Shown one piece after another: positions 7,286 to 15,064 of a stretch of 17,852 nucleotides of DNA (the first letter of the stretch is position 1; each line of letters starts with the position of its first letter). The notes beneath the pieces were generated by a model that worked only from the letters and a program-made list of their open reading frames with translations, was not told where the DNA came from and did no database searches. A program made the position numbers and the translations under genes. The DNA is from Chitinophagaceae bacterium (GTDB lineage Bacteria; Bacteroidota; Bacteroidia; Chitinophagales; Chitinophagaceae), in contig VIKJ01000055.1 of assembly GCA_008080615.1 (NCBI GenBank), positions 1 to 17,852 of the forward strand, written 5' to 3'.

Positions 7286-8275
7286 TTAATATTCTGCTAA
7301 TACTGGCTTGTTAAGCATGATATCCTCTATTTTCTGTAAAATCTCGGCATTGAGCAAAGGCAATACGTCCATTGCTTTTAAATTATCAATTAGTTGCTCT
7401 TTTTTAGTTGCACCCAAAATAGCTGTGGTTACATGGGGGTTCTTTACACACCAGGCAATACTTAAAGCCGCCAATGAAACGTTCATTTCGTTAGCAAGCA
7501 ATTGTAATTTTTTTACTTTCTCAATTTTTTCATCTACATAGGTTCTTTCTTTTAGCCAATCAAAGCCTTCCACAGCCAGTCTACTGCCTGCAGGAATTCC
7601 TTCATTGTATTTTCCTGTAAGTAAACCAGATGCCAATGGACTCCAAATGGTTGTACCCAAGCCTACATTTTTAAATACTTGTAGGTAATCATTTTCCATT
7701 TTATTGCGCTCGAATAAATTGTATTGAGGTTGTTCCATTGCAGGCCCAATTAAACGATAATCTCTTGCAACCCTATGGGCTTCCATAATTTCTACTCCAC
7801 TCCATTCACTAGTTCCCCAGTATAAAATTTTTCCTTGCTGAATTAACGTATTCATGGTTAAAACCACTTCTTCAATGGGTGTATTTTTATCGGGGCGATG
7901 GCAGAAAAATAAATCCAGATAATCCATCTGCAAACGTTGTAATGCTTCATTACAAGCTTCAGTAAGGTGTTTGCGGCTAAGCCCCGTTTGATTGGGTTTG
8001 TTCTGAGCACCTCTCCAACCAAAAAAAGCTTTGGAGGAAACTACATAAGAAGTACGGTCCCAGTTTTTTGTTTTTAAAACACGACCCATCATTTTTTCAC
8101 TTTCACCCAATGCATACACTTCGGCATTGTCAAAAAAATTAATGCCATTGTCGTAGGCAATGCCCATTAATTCATCTGCACTATTGTCGTTTATTTGTTT
8201 GTGAAATGTAACCCAACTTCCAAAGCTTAATACACTTAACTGAAGTCCTGTTGTGCCCATTCTTCTGTATTCCAT
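7286..8275 (-). CDS. Aldo/keto reductase, potassium-channel beta-subunit/YghZ-like
   Basis: Cytoplasmic NADPH-dependent oxidoreductase of the aldo/keto reductase superfamily, closest in appearance to the Kv-beta/YghZ group (methylglyoxal and other small aldehydes in known members). The catalytic tetrad is readable: Asp49 and Tyr54 in FFDNAEVYALGESE, Lys82 in SSKAFF and His126 in FFCHRPDK. The cofactor-binding C-terminal part includes PLASGLLTGKY and a later AILGATKKEQLIDNL stretch. At 329 residues it is full length. It begins 22 bp after lptC and ends just before a terminator, so it is probably the last gene of the coaX operon. No functional link to LPS export is evident; the substrate is unknown. 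Confidence 0.93.
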   Translation of the reverse strand: MEYRRMGTTGLQLSVLSFGSWVTFHKQINDNSADELMGIAYDNGINFFDNAEVYALGESEKMMGRVLKTKNWDRTSYVVSSKAFFGWRGAQNKPNQTGLSRKHLTEACNEALQRLQMDYLDLFFCHRPDKNTPIEEVVLTMNTLIQQGKILYWGTSEWSGVEIMEAHRVARDYRLIGPAMEQPQYNLFERNKMENDYLQVFKNVGLGTTIWSPLASGLLTGKYNEGIPAGSRLAVEGFDWLKERTYVDEKIEKVKKLQLLANEMNVSLAALSIAWCVKNPHVTTAILGATKKEQLIDNLKAMDVLPLLNAEILQKIEDIMLNKPVLAEY

Positions 8276-8297
8276 AATTGTATTTTTTAGTTTTCTC

Positions 8298-8924
8298 TTA
8301 CTTTTTTACTGGCAATATTATTGGTGCAGTTGTAGTTTCAGGCTTAGCAGCATTGCTATCCGGAAGAAAAATGAAGCTACCTGGCTGTAAGTCAAAATAG
8401 GAAATTTGTGTAAGTTGTTGATTAGAAGTAAACCCTTTCTTGGCAAATAATTTTTGCCTTGGTTCTCGCTGACTAATCTCAACAAATTTATCGGTATAAA
8501 ATTTTTCTAAGGTTTGGTCCCAGTATAATTCACTGGTATACAATGTATCTCCATTTACACGGATGATGACCACGCTATCTCTTAAGTAAATTTGTCTGTC
8601 TTGCTCTAAGTATTTGCCATATTTGGCTCTTAGCCTGCTTTCTACTTGCATGCTGTCGTTATAAAACTCTACATATAAAGACTTAGGGAACTCCGATTTT
8701 AGGGAACTATCACCTTGAAATCGCAACATAAGTGGTGCCATCAATTTGGCTTTCATAACACCGCTTACGCTTAAATAACTTACAATGTCTTTGCCTTCTT
8801 CAATACCCGGTTTTTTAACACCCAGTTGTTTTACTTCGTTCACATCGTTCTCGCAGGATACCATAAAAAAGCAGCCCATGAATAAGGCTGCAATCCATAC
8901 AATATTATGTGAATGATTAGTCAT
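8298..8924 (-). CDS. lptC: LPS export protein LptC (lipoprotein form)
   Basis: Component of the Lpt bridge that moves lipopolysaccharide from the inner to the outer membrane. The N-terminus has a lipoprotein signal with lipobox MVSC (hydrophobic stretch IVWIAALFMGCFFMVSC), so this form is anchored by lipid rather than by a helix, as is usual in Bacteroidota. The body is an LptC/OstA-like beta-jellyroll: repeated strands such as VSGVMKAKLMAPLMLRF, LYVEFYNDSMQVESRLRAKYGKY and DRQIYLRDSVVIIRVNGDTLYTSELYWD. I chose the ATG at 8924, which overlaps the barrel gene's stop by 8 bp and gives a compact lipoprotein signal. An upstream ATG at 8951 would add nine residues. It sits in the coaX-barrel-lptC order I remember from other Bacteroidota. 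The last 20 residues are Pro/Thr-rich and low in structure. Confidence 0.88.
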   Translation of the reverse strand: MTNHSHNIVWIAALFMGCFFMVSCENDVNEVKQLGVKKPGIEEGKDIVSYLSVSGVMKAKLMAPLMLRFQGDSSLKSEFPKSLYVEFYNDSMQVESRLRAKYGKYLEQDRQIYLRDSVVIIRVNGDTLYTSELYWDQTLEKFYTDKFVEISQREPRQKLFAKKGFTSNQQLTQISYFDLQPGSFIFLPDSNAAKPETTTAPIILPVKK

Positions 8925-10293
8925 ATCTGCGTTTGATAAACCAGGTATCATTTAAGCTAAAGCCCAATGAAAGTTGCACAAAGTTTTCGGTGATATTGTT
9001 TTTACTAGATCCTCTTTTGCCCACCTGTAATGCTGTTTGAACAACAGTGTACTGTGTTTCATAAGCTCTCCATTTGCGTATAGGGAAACCTGCTCCAAAA
9101 GAAAAAGTGCTGGTTTTTAAACCATTGCCATCCGCATCAATGTAATCTTTACCAAAATTAAATCCTATGCGGTAGTTTACATTGTTTAAGTAATTTCTTA
9201 TTGCCTGTGGATTGGGGCTAATTTGTGCTCCAAATTTCATGGTCCAACTATTAACTAAAGCGGGATCTGCTTGGCCATAAAAACGATAATTTTTCCATAG
9301 GGTAGAACTGTATTCTGCGCCAATTGACCACATTTCAAAAATACCCCTTGTGCTGGTTAATGTTTTATGAAAAACAATTCCTGCTTCATAAGAAGCTGGC
9401 ATTACAATTGTTCCTTTTATATTATTGAACTTCGAAATACTATCTATACTAATAAAATTTCCAACACTTCCTACAGTAAAAGTTTCAACAACCTGATCTT
9501 GCTTTGCATTCAACGATTGTTGCAAATTTGCAGTAGCACCAAAACGCAATAAATAATTTTCTGTTTGCTTTTTTGCTTTGTCTTCAACTTTATGAAGCAA
9601 TACTTCGTACTGCAACCCTAATTGGAAAAATGCTTTACCGTAAGTAGTAGTAGAGCCTGTATTAGACTGTGCGTATGCAGTTGTATCGCTTAAAAAAGTT
9701 TTCTTAGTGCTTAATTCCTTTCTGCCAAAAGTATAGCCAGTATTCAATCCGATGCTTAAATTTTTCCAGCGCTTTCCTATACCCACAAAAGCCTGGTTCA
9801 TGCCACCAGTTCCTTCATAGCTTGTTCCAACACTATCATTGGCAACTCTTCCACGGGTAATTACTGTATAATTAATTCTACTTATTGGTCTTAATCCAAA
9901 TGCCAATCCTAAACCTTTTGCTTTATTCAATGGCATACCCACTGCTAAGTATGAAGGGATTAAATACCTCGATTTAAATATGCCTTCGGGGTTACTACTT
10001 TTTAATGAACGGGTATCGTACAGTAAAGAAAGATCATAGGAAACCAAATAGAAAGCGCCATAGGTTGCTGGGTTATTAAAATTAACCGATTGAACCATAT
10101 TGTTGCTTAATCCATCTGCATATGCAGCTTGAATACCACCCATGGAGCGGCCAATAATATGTTGGGAACCTACTAGATTACCTATTCCATATCTTGAATA
10201 AGGAGAATTAACCTGTGCGGTTAATTGAATTGAAATGATGATGAAACTAACCACATAAGCCAGCCTACCTGTTGTTGTACTCACTAATCGCAT
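8917..10293 (-). CDS. Outer-membrane beta-barrel protein of unknown function
   Basis: Signal peptide at about 1-26 (hydrophobic VVSFIIISIQLTAQ). The mature start NSPYSRYGIGNL is a motif seen at the head of many Bacteroidota outer-membrane proteins. The rest consists of alternating aromatic strands and Gly/Asn turns: SYDLSLLYDTRS, GLGLAFGLRP, KNLSIGLNTGYTFGRK, YRIGFNFGKDYID, TFSFGAGFPIRKWR, ENFVQLSLGFSLND. A 12-16-strand barrel resembling the FadL/PorV-type proteins is likely, but I cannot name the family. It overlaps coaX by 29 bp and lptC by 8 bp, so it belongs to the same transcript. It may serve envelope assembly; that is inferred from the neighbours only. Confidence 0.82.
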   Translation of the reverse strand: MRLVSTTTGRLAYVVSFIIISIQLTAQVNSPYSRYGIGNLVGSQHIIGRSMGGIQAAYADGLSNNMVQSVNFNNPATYGAFYLVSYDLSLLYDTRSLKSSNPEGIFKSRYLIPSYLAVGMPLNKAKGLGLAFGLRPISRINYTVITRGRVANDSVGTSYEGTGGMNQAFVGIGKRWKNLSIGLNTGYTFGRKELSTKKTFLSDTTAYAQSNTGSTTTYGKAFFQLGLQYEVLLHKVEDKAKKQTENYLLRFGATANLQQSLNAKQDQVVETFTVGSVGNFISIDSISKFNNIKGTIVMPASYEAGIVFHKTLTSTRGIFEMWSIGAEYSSTLWKNYRFYGQADPALVNSWTMKFGAQISPNPQAIRNYLNNVNYRIGFNFGKDYIDADGNGLKTSTFSFGAGFPIRKWRAYETQYTVVQTALQVGKRGSSKNNITENFVQLSLGFSLNDTWFIKRRYD

Positions 10294-10930
10294 ATAAGCC
10301 TTTATAAATTAGGTTTGGGTCGGCAAATATCCTGTTTTTTAGGTGCGGTACAAAAAAAGGCATGTCTCCACCGGTTAATAGCACGTTAAAGTTGCTGTAT
10401 TTCAACGAGTAAGCGTCAATAATTCCGTCAATTTCGGCACTCATCCCCAATATTACCCCGCTTAATAAATTGGTTTTGGTGTCGTACCCTACCAGCGGAA
10501 AGTGGTGTTCTGGGGTAACCATGGGCAAAAGTGCGGTAAATTCATTCATCGATCTAAAGCGCATGGTCATTCCAGGGGAGATGCTTCCACCCAAAAATTC
10601 GTGTTTATTATTGATAACTGCTGCAGCCACCATGGCCAACCTATCGGCCCCAATGGTTTCTGGTTTTCCTACTGGGGTAGTGAGTGACAGTTTGCTTGTA
10701 TGGCCCAATTTATGAAAGCGAGTTGTTTTACTTAAAAGTTCTTCTATTTCAGGAGGATGCAGAATTACAGAAGACAATATGCTTTTAGAAGGCTTATGTT
10801 CATTAATCAGCAATTGAATGGTATCAGTGCTAGCATCAGGTAAAATAATTTCTTGCATAAATACGCGATCATCAAAAAGGGCCGCTTTAAATCGGGTATT
10901 TCCAAAATCCAAACAAAGTGTTTTTTCCAT
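10265..10930 (-). CDS. coaX: Type III pantothenate kinase, internally shortened
   Basis: CoaX phosphorylates pantothenate, the first step of coenzyme A synthesis, in the cytoplasm. Present motifs are DFGNTRFK at 8-15 (phosphate-1 loop), PETIGADRLAM at 90-100 (with catalytic Asp96), GGSISPGMTMR at 114-124, FTALLP at 131-136 and LLTGGD at 184-189. A typical member has about 240-260 residues, with a segment between GADR and GG-ISPG that contains a DAGT-x-x-T phosphate-2 motif. Here only 17 residues separate GADRLAM and SISPG, whereas I recall about 38 in the Bacteroides homolog. About 21 residues, including the whole DAGTxxT element, are therefore missing without a frameshift. Activity is doubtful unless the fold compensates. 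The ATG at 10930 faces a plus-strand gene 53 bp away. It overlaps the barrel gene. Confidence 0.88.
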   Translation of the reverse strand: MEKTLCLDFGNTRFKAALFDDRVFMQEIILPDASTDTIQLLINEHKPSKSILSSVILHPPEIEELLSKTTRFHKLGHTSKLSLTTPVGKPETIGADRLAMVAAAVINNKHEFLGGSISPGMTMRFRSMNEFTALLPMVTPEHHFPLVGYDTKTNLLSGVILGMSAEIDGIIDAYSLKYSNFNVLLTGGDMPFFVPHLKNRIFADPNLIYKGLYAISEYNNR

Positions 10931-10983
10931 TGCAACACTAAGATGCGAAAGTTTTCGGTTCTTTGGGATACAATTTAGTTAAA

Positions 10984-11856
10984 ATGCTCATTTCTGGCTT
11001 TACTATAATTAAGAACGCTGTTTTAAATGATTACCCAATTGTTGAGGCTATCCAATCTATTTTACCCGTTGTGGATGAAATGATTATACTGGTTGGTGAT
11101 TGTACCGACGAAACACTGGCATTGATGCAATCCATTAACGATCCTAAAATTCAGATTCATCATTCGGTATGGGATGCTTCATTAAGAAAGGGAGGAACTG
11201 TTTTGGCGGCAGAAACCAATAAAGCATTTGAATTGATTAATCCAAATAGTGATTGGGCATTTTATATTCAGGGGGATGAAGTGGTGCATGAACAATATCA
11301 TAAAACTATTAGGAAAGCCTGTGAGCAATTTGCAGCTGATAAAAAAGTAGATGGATTATTGTTTAAGTACTTGCATTTTTATGGAAACTATGACTATGTA
11401 GGAGATAGTAGAAAATGGTATAGCCATGAGGTAAGAATTATTCGTAACGATAAAACTATACGCTCGTATAAAGATGCACAAGGCTTTAGAAGGGGGGAGC
11501 GAAAGCTAATGGTAAAGCCAATTGAGGCTTATGTATATCATTATGGTTGGGTGAAATCTCCTGAGCAGATGATGAAGAAAATGAACAATTTTACCAAATT
11601 ATGGCATCCGGATTCGGCTTTGGAAGATATGTTGAATAGCCCTTCAGCTTGGAATTTTGACACATTCGACTCACTTCAGCTATTCAATAGCACTCATCCA
11701 GCAGTAATGAAAGAAAGAATAGCAAAACAAAACTGGAAAACCGCGTTGGATATCAGTCAAAAAAAATTCTCTTTTAAAAATAAGCTACTCTATTATTTTG
11801 AAAAAGCTACTGGTATTAGATTGTTCGATTTCAGAAATTACAAATTGCTTCCTTAG
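10984..11856 (+). CDS. GT2-like glycosyltransferase
   Basis: A 290-residue GT-A fold protein related to family 2 glycosyltransferases, likely adding a sugar to a cell-envelope glycan. It has an N-terminal SGFTIIKNAV, a short GDCTDET loop at 38-44 in place of the usual DDGS motif, and a YIQGDEVVHE stretch at 94-103 where the metal-binding acidic motif (normally DxD) is expected. A longer reading from TTG at 10963 exists, but I chose the ATG at 10984, where MLISGFTIIKN fits the family start. The C-terminal part has Trp-rich helices (WVKSPEQMMKKM, FTKLWHPD). Its stop overlaps the stop of the convergent ligase gene by 4 bp. The donor and acceptor are unknown. Confidence 0.85.
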   Translation: MLISGFTIIKNAVLNDYPIVEAIQSILPVVDEMIILVGDCTDETLALMQSINDPKIQIHHSVWDASLRKGGTVLAAETNKAFELINPNSDWAFYIQGDEVVHEQYHKTIRKACEQFAADKKVDGLLFKYLHFYGNYDYVGDSRKWYSHEVRIIRNDKTIRSYKDAQGFRRGERKLMVKPIEAYVYHYGWVKSPEQMMKKMNNFTKLWHPDSALEDMLNSPSAWNFDTFDSLQLFNSTHPAVMKERIAKQNWKTALDISQKKFSFKNKLLYYFEKATGIRLFDFRNYKLLP

Positions 11857-13034
11857 TTTTTTCTATATGCTTGCCAGCAAATGAGTAAAGGCCAAACATG
11901 CAAAAAAACACCGTATTGGTAATTGAGCGTAGTTTCTACTAAACAAGATGCTGCAATGGCAAAGGTCCAAATAATCAGAAATGGGTTATTGTTCTTGAAT
12001 CCATACCAAGCAGGATAAAACAACCAAATACTAAAAAGCAATAGCCCTATCCAACCACTTCCCATCCACCAAAATAGCCATTGATTAAAGGGCCAACCAT
12101 ATTGGGTTGTATTACCATTGAATTGTTGGGAGAACTTTTTTTTGATTGTTGCAGGAATAGCATCCCATCCAATTGCAGTTGCATGATCTTCTTGAATGGC
12201 CTTCCATGAAGCTAAATTCATTGCCCTTCTTACACCATCAGAATATGTGGAGTCGTAGCCCTTTCGATTGTATTCTTGCCAATCGTAAATGCTATAGTTT
12301 ATTTTTTGTTGAGCAGTTGGAAAAATTCCTATCAAACCAATAATGCATATTGTTGCAATAATGAGTTTGATTGAAGTATATTTTTTGAATGATGGGTTAT
12401 GGAGAATTTGGTGAATACCAAATCCTAGTAAAATGATGAAAACCAATACCCATGCAGTTCTTACAGCCAAAAATAAAATGGCTATTAATAAAATAATAAA
12501 AGAAGTTTTTTTATAACGGGCATTGGTTACAGGCAATAGTGTAAACAACATGGCGCTGCAAAGAAACATGCTGAATCTTACATGATCGTTGTCCATAAAC
12601 ACAGGCAATGATTTACCTATCCCATATTGTTCAATTGCTTTACTTGAATAAAATATAAACCAACCCAATGGATAAACAAGGGCAATCAAAGCAGCATGAA
12701 TCCAAGGCTGTGAAATGGTTTTAGTAAAATTAAATTTATTAGCAGTAATGGCAGTTAAGCCAGCAATTGGATAAACTGCAAAAGTGAGTAGCAATTGGTT
12801 GTTAATTGGAGTGAACCCATCTTGATATATCCCGGTAAACAATAAAATCAATGGGCTACAAGACCAAATGAAAAGAGGCTGTTTAAAAGAGGGTTTCTCG
12901 CTAATATTCCAATAATAAAGCGCGTAAATAGCTATTAAGCCAATTCCAATAGAGAGCAATGCTCTACTCCAAAGTAATCCTGTAAGTAGTAGAATACTTA
13001 ACGCAAGTAAAATATTTGTTGCTCTTTTTGGCAT
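11853..13034 (-). CDS. O-antigen ligase/polymerase-type membrane protein
   Basis: A 393-residue inner-membrane protein with about ten hydrophobic segments, of the Wzy/WaaL superfamily (O-antigen ligase). It has a long hydrophilic periplasmic loop at about 240-320. This loop ends in PFNQWLFWWMGSGWIG, in which FNxxxxxxxxxGWIG matches the ligase signature H[NSQ]x9GxxG in every position except that Phe316 replaces the His. Conserved loop arginines may be Arg153 and Arg192, but I cannot confirm them without an alignment. Known WaaL enzymes join O-antigen to lipid A-core. The Wzy polymerase role is the main alternative, and the lost His makes it more likely or implies a changed function. The start at 13034 is 34 bp from the divergent meaB. 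Its neighbours are glycosyltransferases. Confidence 0.82.
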   Translation of the reverse strand: MPKRATNILLALSILLLTGLLWSRALLSIGIGLIAIYALYYWNISEKPSFKQPLFIWSCSPLILLFTGIYQDGFTPINNQLLLTFAVYPIAGLTAITANKFNFTKTISQPWIHAALIALVYPLGWFIFYSSKAIEQYGIGKSLPVFMDNDHVRFSMFLCSAMLFTLLPVTNARYKKTSFIILLIAILFLAVRTAWVLVFIILLGFGIHQILHNPSFKKYTSIKLIIATICIIGLIGIFPTAQQKINYSIYDWQEYNRKGYDSTYSDGVRRAMNLASWKAIQEDHATAIGWDAIPATIKKKFSQQFNGNTTQYGWPFNQWLFWWMGSGWIGLLLFSIWLFYPAWYGFKNNNPFLIIWTFAIAASCLVETTLNYQYGVFLHVWPLLICWQAYRKN

Positions 13035-13068
13035 ACCAATAGCATAAATTTACATTTACATAACGTAT

Positions 13069-13968
13069 ATGTGGGATCAATTATTAAAAGACGTAATTCA
13101 GGGCAATCAAAAATCGCTGGCAAGGGCAATTTCATTGGTAGAAAATAAAGTGCCAGGTTATGAAGATTTTTTACAAGGATTACCCGCAGGAACAACACCA
13201 GTAATAGGTATTACAGGCCCTCCTGGTGCCGGGAAAAGTACTTTAGTAGATGCTTTAATTGAAGCATGGGTTACAGAAGGAAAAAAAGTGGCGGTAATTT
13301 GCGTAGATCCCTCTTCGCCGTTTAATTTAGGTGCCTTATTGGGTGATAGAATTAGAATGAGTGATTGGTATAACACTAAGAATGTATTCATTCGTTCATT
13401 GGCTACCAGAGGATCATTGGGCGGGTTGCATCCATCTATTATTGAAATAACTGCTTTAATGCAATGTGCAGGTTTTGATCAAATTATTGTAGAAACAGTA
13501 GGAGTAGGACAAAGTGAAATAGAAATTGCTGGCTTGGCAGATGTAACAGTAGTGGTGGTGGTGCCCGAAGCTGGAGATGAAATACAAACGATGAAAGCGG
13601 GTTTGATGGAGATCGCCCAAATTTTTGTAGTAAATAAAAGTGATCGCCCCGATGCAGATCAGTTTGTAAAAAATTTACGCTTAATGGTTGCACCAGCAAC
13701 AGGTACAACAAAAGAAATTAGTGTTTTTAAAACAGTGGCATCAGCTAAACAAGGTATCATTGAATTAGCAGCAGCTATAGAAAAGGAACAGCATAAGCAT
13801 ATTCCTTCCGAAAGAAAATCTTGGTTATTTACGCAACGTGCTTATCAATTGATTGCCCAGAATAAGATGAAAGACATAGATAAAACGGTTTTGTTTAATG
13901 CAATTGCTCAAAATATAGCCAACCCCAGTTTTAACTTGTTTAATTTTGTAAAACAGTATACCCATTGA
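13069..13968 (+). CDS. meaB: MeaB-type G3E GTPase, methylmalonyl-CoA mutase chaperone
   Basis: A P-loop GTPase that loads and protects the B12 cofactor of methylmalonyl-CoA mutase; the old name is ArgK. Motifs: Walker A GPPGAGKST at 50-58, CVDPSSPF at 78-85 (Mg-binding Asp in the G3E style), ATRGSLGGL at 112-120, ETVGVGQSE at 142-150 (switch) and NKSDRPDAD at 189-196 (guanine recognition). At 299 residues it is slightly shorter than the typical 310-330, mainly at the C-terminal dimerisation arm. No mutase gene (mutA/mutB/mcmA) is in the window. It is followed after 16 bp by a glycosyltransferase gene on the same strand, so co-transcription is likely although the functions look unrelated. Confidence 0.94.
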   Translation: MWDQLLKDVIQGNQKSLARAISLVENKVPGYEDFLQGLPAGTTPVIGITGPPGAGKSTLVDALIEAWVTEGKKVAVICVDPSSPFNLGALLGDRIRMSDWYNTKNVFIRSLATRGSLGGLHPSIIEITALMQCAGFDQIIVETVGVGQSEIEIAGLADVTVVVVVPEAGDEIQTMKAGLMEIAQIFVVNKSDRPDADQFVKNLRLMVAPATGTTKEISVFKTVASAKQGIIELAAAIEKEQHKHIPSERKSWLFTQRAYQLIAQNKMKDIDKTVLFNAIAQNIANPSFNLFNFVKQYTH

Positions 13969-13984
13969 GGTAAACCATAACTGC

Positions 13985-15064
13985 ATGCTAATGCCCGTAG
14001 CAAAAAAAATTTTATTTGATGCAGAAAGAATGAAGTATCCCAATACAGGTCTTTATCATTTTTGTTATCAATTATCCAAAGCATTAATTCATGCTATGCA
14101 TGAAACTGATATGCAGCTACAAGTATTTGGCCCAGCATCTTGTAAAGTTAACTTTTCGGAAAATACCGATTGGCGTCCTGTAGAATTTTGGCACAAATTT
14201 TTATTGCCTACTGCTGCTGATATCAGTGTATGGCATACCAGTAACCAGGATAGCGAATATTTCCCTTTTGGTTTTAAAAATCCTATTTTATTCACTATAC
14301 ACGATTTAAATTATTATCACGATCAGCGTAAGCCTTTAGCCAAACGAAAAGCTTGGTTGCAAGCGGTTCAAGCAAAAGTAAATGCCAGTTCTTATATTAG
14401 TTTTATTTCTCAGCATACTTTTAATGATGTACAAGGGTTAATTAATTTAACCAATAAGCCTACAGCAGTAATATACAATGGTTGTAATATTATTGGTAAT
14501 TATTTGCTTACAAATCCGCAATACCAACCAGCTAAGCCATTTATATTTTCAATAGGAACAATTGCAGAGAAAAAAAATTTTCACGTATTGCCGGCATTAC
14601 TTTGTAATAATGAGTATGAATTGGTAATTGCAGGTATAACCCAACAGGAGTGGTATAAACAAAAAATAATGGATGAAGCCATTGCATTGGGGGTAGAAGA
14701 TAGAATTGTTTTTACTGGCCCAGTATCTGAAAATGATAAGCAATGGTATTATGCCAATTGTGCAGCTTTTCTTTTCCCATCTTTGGTTGAAGGATTTGGA
14801 TTACCTGTTGTAGAAGCCATGTATTTTGGCAAGCCCATTTTTATTTCTAACAATACATCATTGCCCGAAATTGGTGGAGATGCTGTGTATATTTTTAATT
14901 CATTTGATCTTGTTCAAATGCAAGAGAGGTTTAACGAGGGAATGAAAGACTACGCTATCAACAATAGAGTTGAGCAAATTAAAAAAAGGGCTCAATTTTT
15001 TAACTGGCAAACTGCAGCTGAACAATATGTACAAATTTATCAGCAGCTTATTGCAACTAAATAA
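13985..15064 (+). CDS. GT4-family glycosyltransferase
   Basis: A GT-B fold glycosyltransferase of family GT4 (group 1), transferring a sugar from a nucleotide donor to a growing glycan on the cytoplasmic face. Evidence: FTIHDLNYYH at 103-112 in the acceptor-side domain, FSIGTIAEKKNFHVLPALL at 188-206 with the donor-phosphate-binding residues, and FPSLVEGFGLPVVEAM at 264-279 with the family E-x7-E pair (Glu269 and Glu277). SLPEIGGDA then follows the nucleotide site. At 359 residues it is full length. Two ATGs two codons apart (13985 and 13991) are equally good starts. It follows meaB by 16 bp. Its stop overlaps the stop of a convergent GT2 gene by 8 bp. Confidence 0.92.
   Translation: MLMPVAKKILFDAERMKYPNTGLYHFCYQLSKALIHAMHETDMQLQVFGPASCKVNFSENTDWRPVEFWHKFLLPTAADISVWHTSNQDSEYFPFGFKNPILFTIHDLNYYHDQRKPLAKRKAWLQAVQAKVNASSYISFISQHTFNDVQGLINLTNKPTAVIYNGCNIIGNYLLTNPQYQPAKPFIFSIGTIAEKKNFHVLPALLCNNEYELVIAGITQQEWYKQKIMDEAIALGVEDRIVFTGPVSENDKQWYYANCAAFLFPSLVEGFGLPVVEAMYFGKPIFISNNTSLPEIGGDAVYIFNSFDLVQMQERFNEGMKDYAINNRVEQIKKRAQFFNWQTAAEQYVQIYQQLIATK

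Noticed and set aside
8925..8951. Longer start for lptC
   Set aside because: It lengthens the overlap with the barrel gene to 35 bp and adds nine residues before a complete lipoprotein signal.
10963..10983. Seven-residue N-terminal extension of the first glycosyltransferase from a TTG
   Set aside because: An ATG at 10984 gives the family-like start MLISGFTIIKN and the extension has no similarity to it.
13045..13052. Palindromic TAAATTTA in the 34-bp gap between meaB and the ligase-like gene, as a shared -7 box
   Set aside because: It lacks the final G of TAnnTTTG, no -33 TTTG is at suitable distance on either strand, and such 8-mers are common in AT-rich DNA.
12998..13198. Minus-strand 66-residue reading frame over the start of meaB
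   Set aside because: It is antisense to a conserved GTPase and has no recognisable motif.
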